Both the position numbers and the translations under genes were made by a program. A model generated the notes under the pieces. It ran no database searches and had not been told where the DNA came from. It was given only the letters and a program-made list of their open reading frames with translations. Source: Verrucomicrobiota bacterium (GTDB lineage: Bacteria > Verrucomicrobiota > Verrucomicrobiia > Limisphaerales > UBA1100). From it: a stretch of 6,275 nucleotides of DNA. Position 1 is the stretch's first letter. Every line of letters begins with the position of its first letter. Shown here piece by piece: positions 5,079-6,275 of this stretch. The stretch covers positions 1-6,275 of the forward strand of contig JAPKDK010000174.1 of NCBI GenBank assembly GCA_028872645.1, in the 5' to 3' direction.

Positions 5079-6119
5079 ATGACGACCACAATTAATTCTG
5101 AAAAACAAACGGAACTGGAGGGGCAAGACTTCCAAGCCGTGGAGCAACTTACCGGGGCGCGGGACAAGATTCGCGCGGAACTTTCCAAGGTCATCATCGG
5201 CCAAAATGACGTGGTGGATCAGGTGCTGATCAGCATCTTCACCCGCAGCCATTCGTTGCTGGTGGGCGTGCCGGGTTTGGCGAAGACCCTGCTGGTGTCG
5301 TCGCTGGCGGAGACATTGGACCTCGAGTTCAAGCGCATTCAGTTTACGCCTGACCTGATGCCGAGCGACATCACCGGCACGGAGGTGATCCATCAGGACA
5401 AGGCCACCAACGAGCGGCAGTTCAAATTTCTAAAAGGCCCCATCTTCGCGAACATTGTGTTGGCTGATGAAATTAACCGCACGCCGCCCAAGACGCAGGC
5501 GGCGATGTTGGAGGCAATGCAGGAGCGGAAAGTTTCCGCGGGCGGAACGGATCACAATCTGCCCAATCCGTTTTTCGTTTTGGGCACGCAAAACCCCATC
5601 GAGCAGGAAGGCACCTATCCCTTGCCAGAGGCACAGTTGGACCGCTTTATCTTTATGATCAAAGTGGACTACCCCGATGCCGATGAGGAAATGGACATCA
5701 TGAAAATGGTCACCGGCACCGTGCCCGGAAAGCCGCAGCCGGTTTTGAACGCGGAACAAATTATCGAACTGCAGGATGTGGTGCGCCGCATTCCGGTGGC
5801 GGATCACGTGTTTGAATACGCCCGCAAACTGGTGCGCGTCACGCGCGTGACCACGGACGAGGCGCTGCCGCTGTGCAAAAAATGGCTCAGCTGGGGCGCC
5901 GGCCCGCGTGGTGGGCTGAACCTCATTATGGCTGCCAAAGCGCACGCCGTTTTGAACGGGCAGGTTTATGTAAGCTGTCACGACGTGGCCGCGATGGCGG
6001 GGCCGGTTTTGCGGCATCGAATCATCCCCAACTTCTCCGCCACCAGCGAGGGGCTCACGCCGGACGACATCATCGAGCGCATTCTCGAAGAGGTTCCGCA
6101 GGACGAGAAGCTCAGCTAA
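5079..6119 (+). CDS. MoxR-family AAA+ ATPase
   Basis: MoxR ATPases are cytoplasmic chaperone-like AAA+ proteins that act with von Willebrand A-domain partners in assembly or stress functions. The 346-residue protein is complete and typical in length. It shows IIGQNDVVDQVL (39-50), Walker A GVPGLAKT (63-70), Walker B IVLADEINRTPPKTQAA (126-142, Asp130/Glu131), sensor 1 LGTQNPIEQEGTYPLPEA (168-185), the arginine-finger segment QLDRF (186-190) and sensor 2 GAGPRGG (273-279, Arg277), followed by the C-terminal lid. The ATG at 5079 is chosen because homologues begin with a short tail before the helix leading to IIGQ; 31 codons upstream in frame (from GTG/ATG-like start 4986) show no homology. AGAGA lies 8 nt before the ATG as a weak ribosome-binding site. 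The DUF58 gene 20 bp downstream indicates a MoxR-DUF58 operon. Confidence 0.93.
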   Translation: MTTTINSEKQTELEGQDFQAVEQLTGARDKIRAELSKVIIGQNDVVDQVLISIFTRSHSLLVGVPGLAKTLLVSSLAETLDLEFKRIQFTPDLMPSDITGTEVIHQDKATNERQFKFLKGPIFANIVLADEINRTPPKTQAAMLEAMQERKVSAGGTDHNLPNPFFVLGTQNPIEQEGTYPLPEAQLDRFIFMIKVDYPDADEEMDIMKMVTGTVPGKPQPVLNAEQIIELQDVVRRIPVADHVFEYARKLVRVTRVTTDEALPLCKKWLSWGAGPRGGLNLIMAAKAHAVLNGQVYVSCHDVAAMAGPVLRHRIIPNFSATSEGLTPDDIIERILEEVPQDEKLS

Positions 6120-6139
6120 TCGCGCCGTAGGGTCACACT

Positions 6140-6275
6140 ATGGACGTGGAACACGCAGCAGATTTGCTGGACCCCGAGGCCATTGCCCGGGCGGATGCCC
6201 TCGGCTTGCACGCGCGCCACGTGGTGGAGGGCTATATGGCGGGCGAGCACAAATCGCCTTATCGCGGCTTCGCGA
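6140..6275 (+). CDS. DUF58 domain protein, N-terminal fragment (3' end outside window)
   Basis: Only the first 45 residues are present. LLDPEAIARADALGLHARHV (9-28) followed by VEGYMAGEHKSPYRGFA is the characteristic N-terminus of soluble DUF58 proteins that accompany MoxR, ending in the conserved HxSPYRGF segment. These proteins usually carry a vWA-like fold later in the chain and are thought to be MoxR partners; that part is cut off here. The ATG at 6140 is preceded by TAGGGT with 7 nt spacing, the best Shine-Dalgarno-like sequence in the window. The gene starts 20 bp after the moxR stop and is presumably co-transcribed. BatA/BatB-like vWA membrane proteins would be expected next. Confidence 0.85.
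   Translation, partial: MDVEHAADLLDPEAIARADALGLHARHVVEGYMAGEHKSPYRGFA

Noticed and set aside
5430..6017. 195-codon - strand open frame inside moxR
   Set aside because: It is antisense to the conserved AAA+ core and has no recognisable family features.

Overview
The window is high-GC bacterial DNA with six protein genes and no RNA gene, CRISPR array or transposase. Protein content suggests Verrucomicrobiota or a neighbouring PVC lineage: a SASA-type sialate O-acetylesterase, a SMUG1-type uracil-DNA glycosylase (a family known from Opitutus in this phylum), a DUF6263-like secreted protein, a MoxR/DUF58 pair, and GCCGGC-rich palindromic repeats. This assignment is inference; no marker gene is present.

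Left region (1-3925): a sialic-acid utilisation cluster on the + strand. A 5'-truncated sialate O-acetylesterase removes O-acetyl groups from sialic acids. N-acetylneuraminate lyase then cleaves Neu5Ac to ManNAc and pyruvate. An AGE/RnBP-type epimerase, only 3 bp downstream of the lyase, would turn ManNAc into GlcNAc. This is the Bacteroides-style route without ManNAc kinase, not the E. coli NanA-NanK-NanE route. No sialidase or transporter is visible, so these would lie upstream or elsewhere.

The cluster is split by a SMUG1-family uracil-DNA glycosylase on the - strand (1068-1784). Its ORF is bracketed almost exactly by a 12-bp direct repeat (1052-1063 and 1788-1799). The left copy is the end of a 74-bp inverted repeat (990-1063) made of four TGCCGGCA octamers. 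That repeat begins directly after the last recognisable esterase codon, and the esterase has no stop there: its frame stays open antisense through the whole glycosylase gene to 1838. This junction is the most interesting part of the window.

Right region (3932-6275): a secreted protein of unknown function on the - strand converges on the epimerase with only 6 bp between stop codons. It diverges across a 220-bp intergenic region from a MoxR AAA+ ATPase, followed 20 bp later by the start of a DUF58 protein cut by the window edge. MoxR-DUF58 is the usual opening of a MoxR/Bat-type operon. No gene-free stretch exceeds 300 bp.
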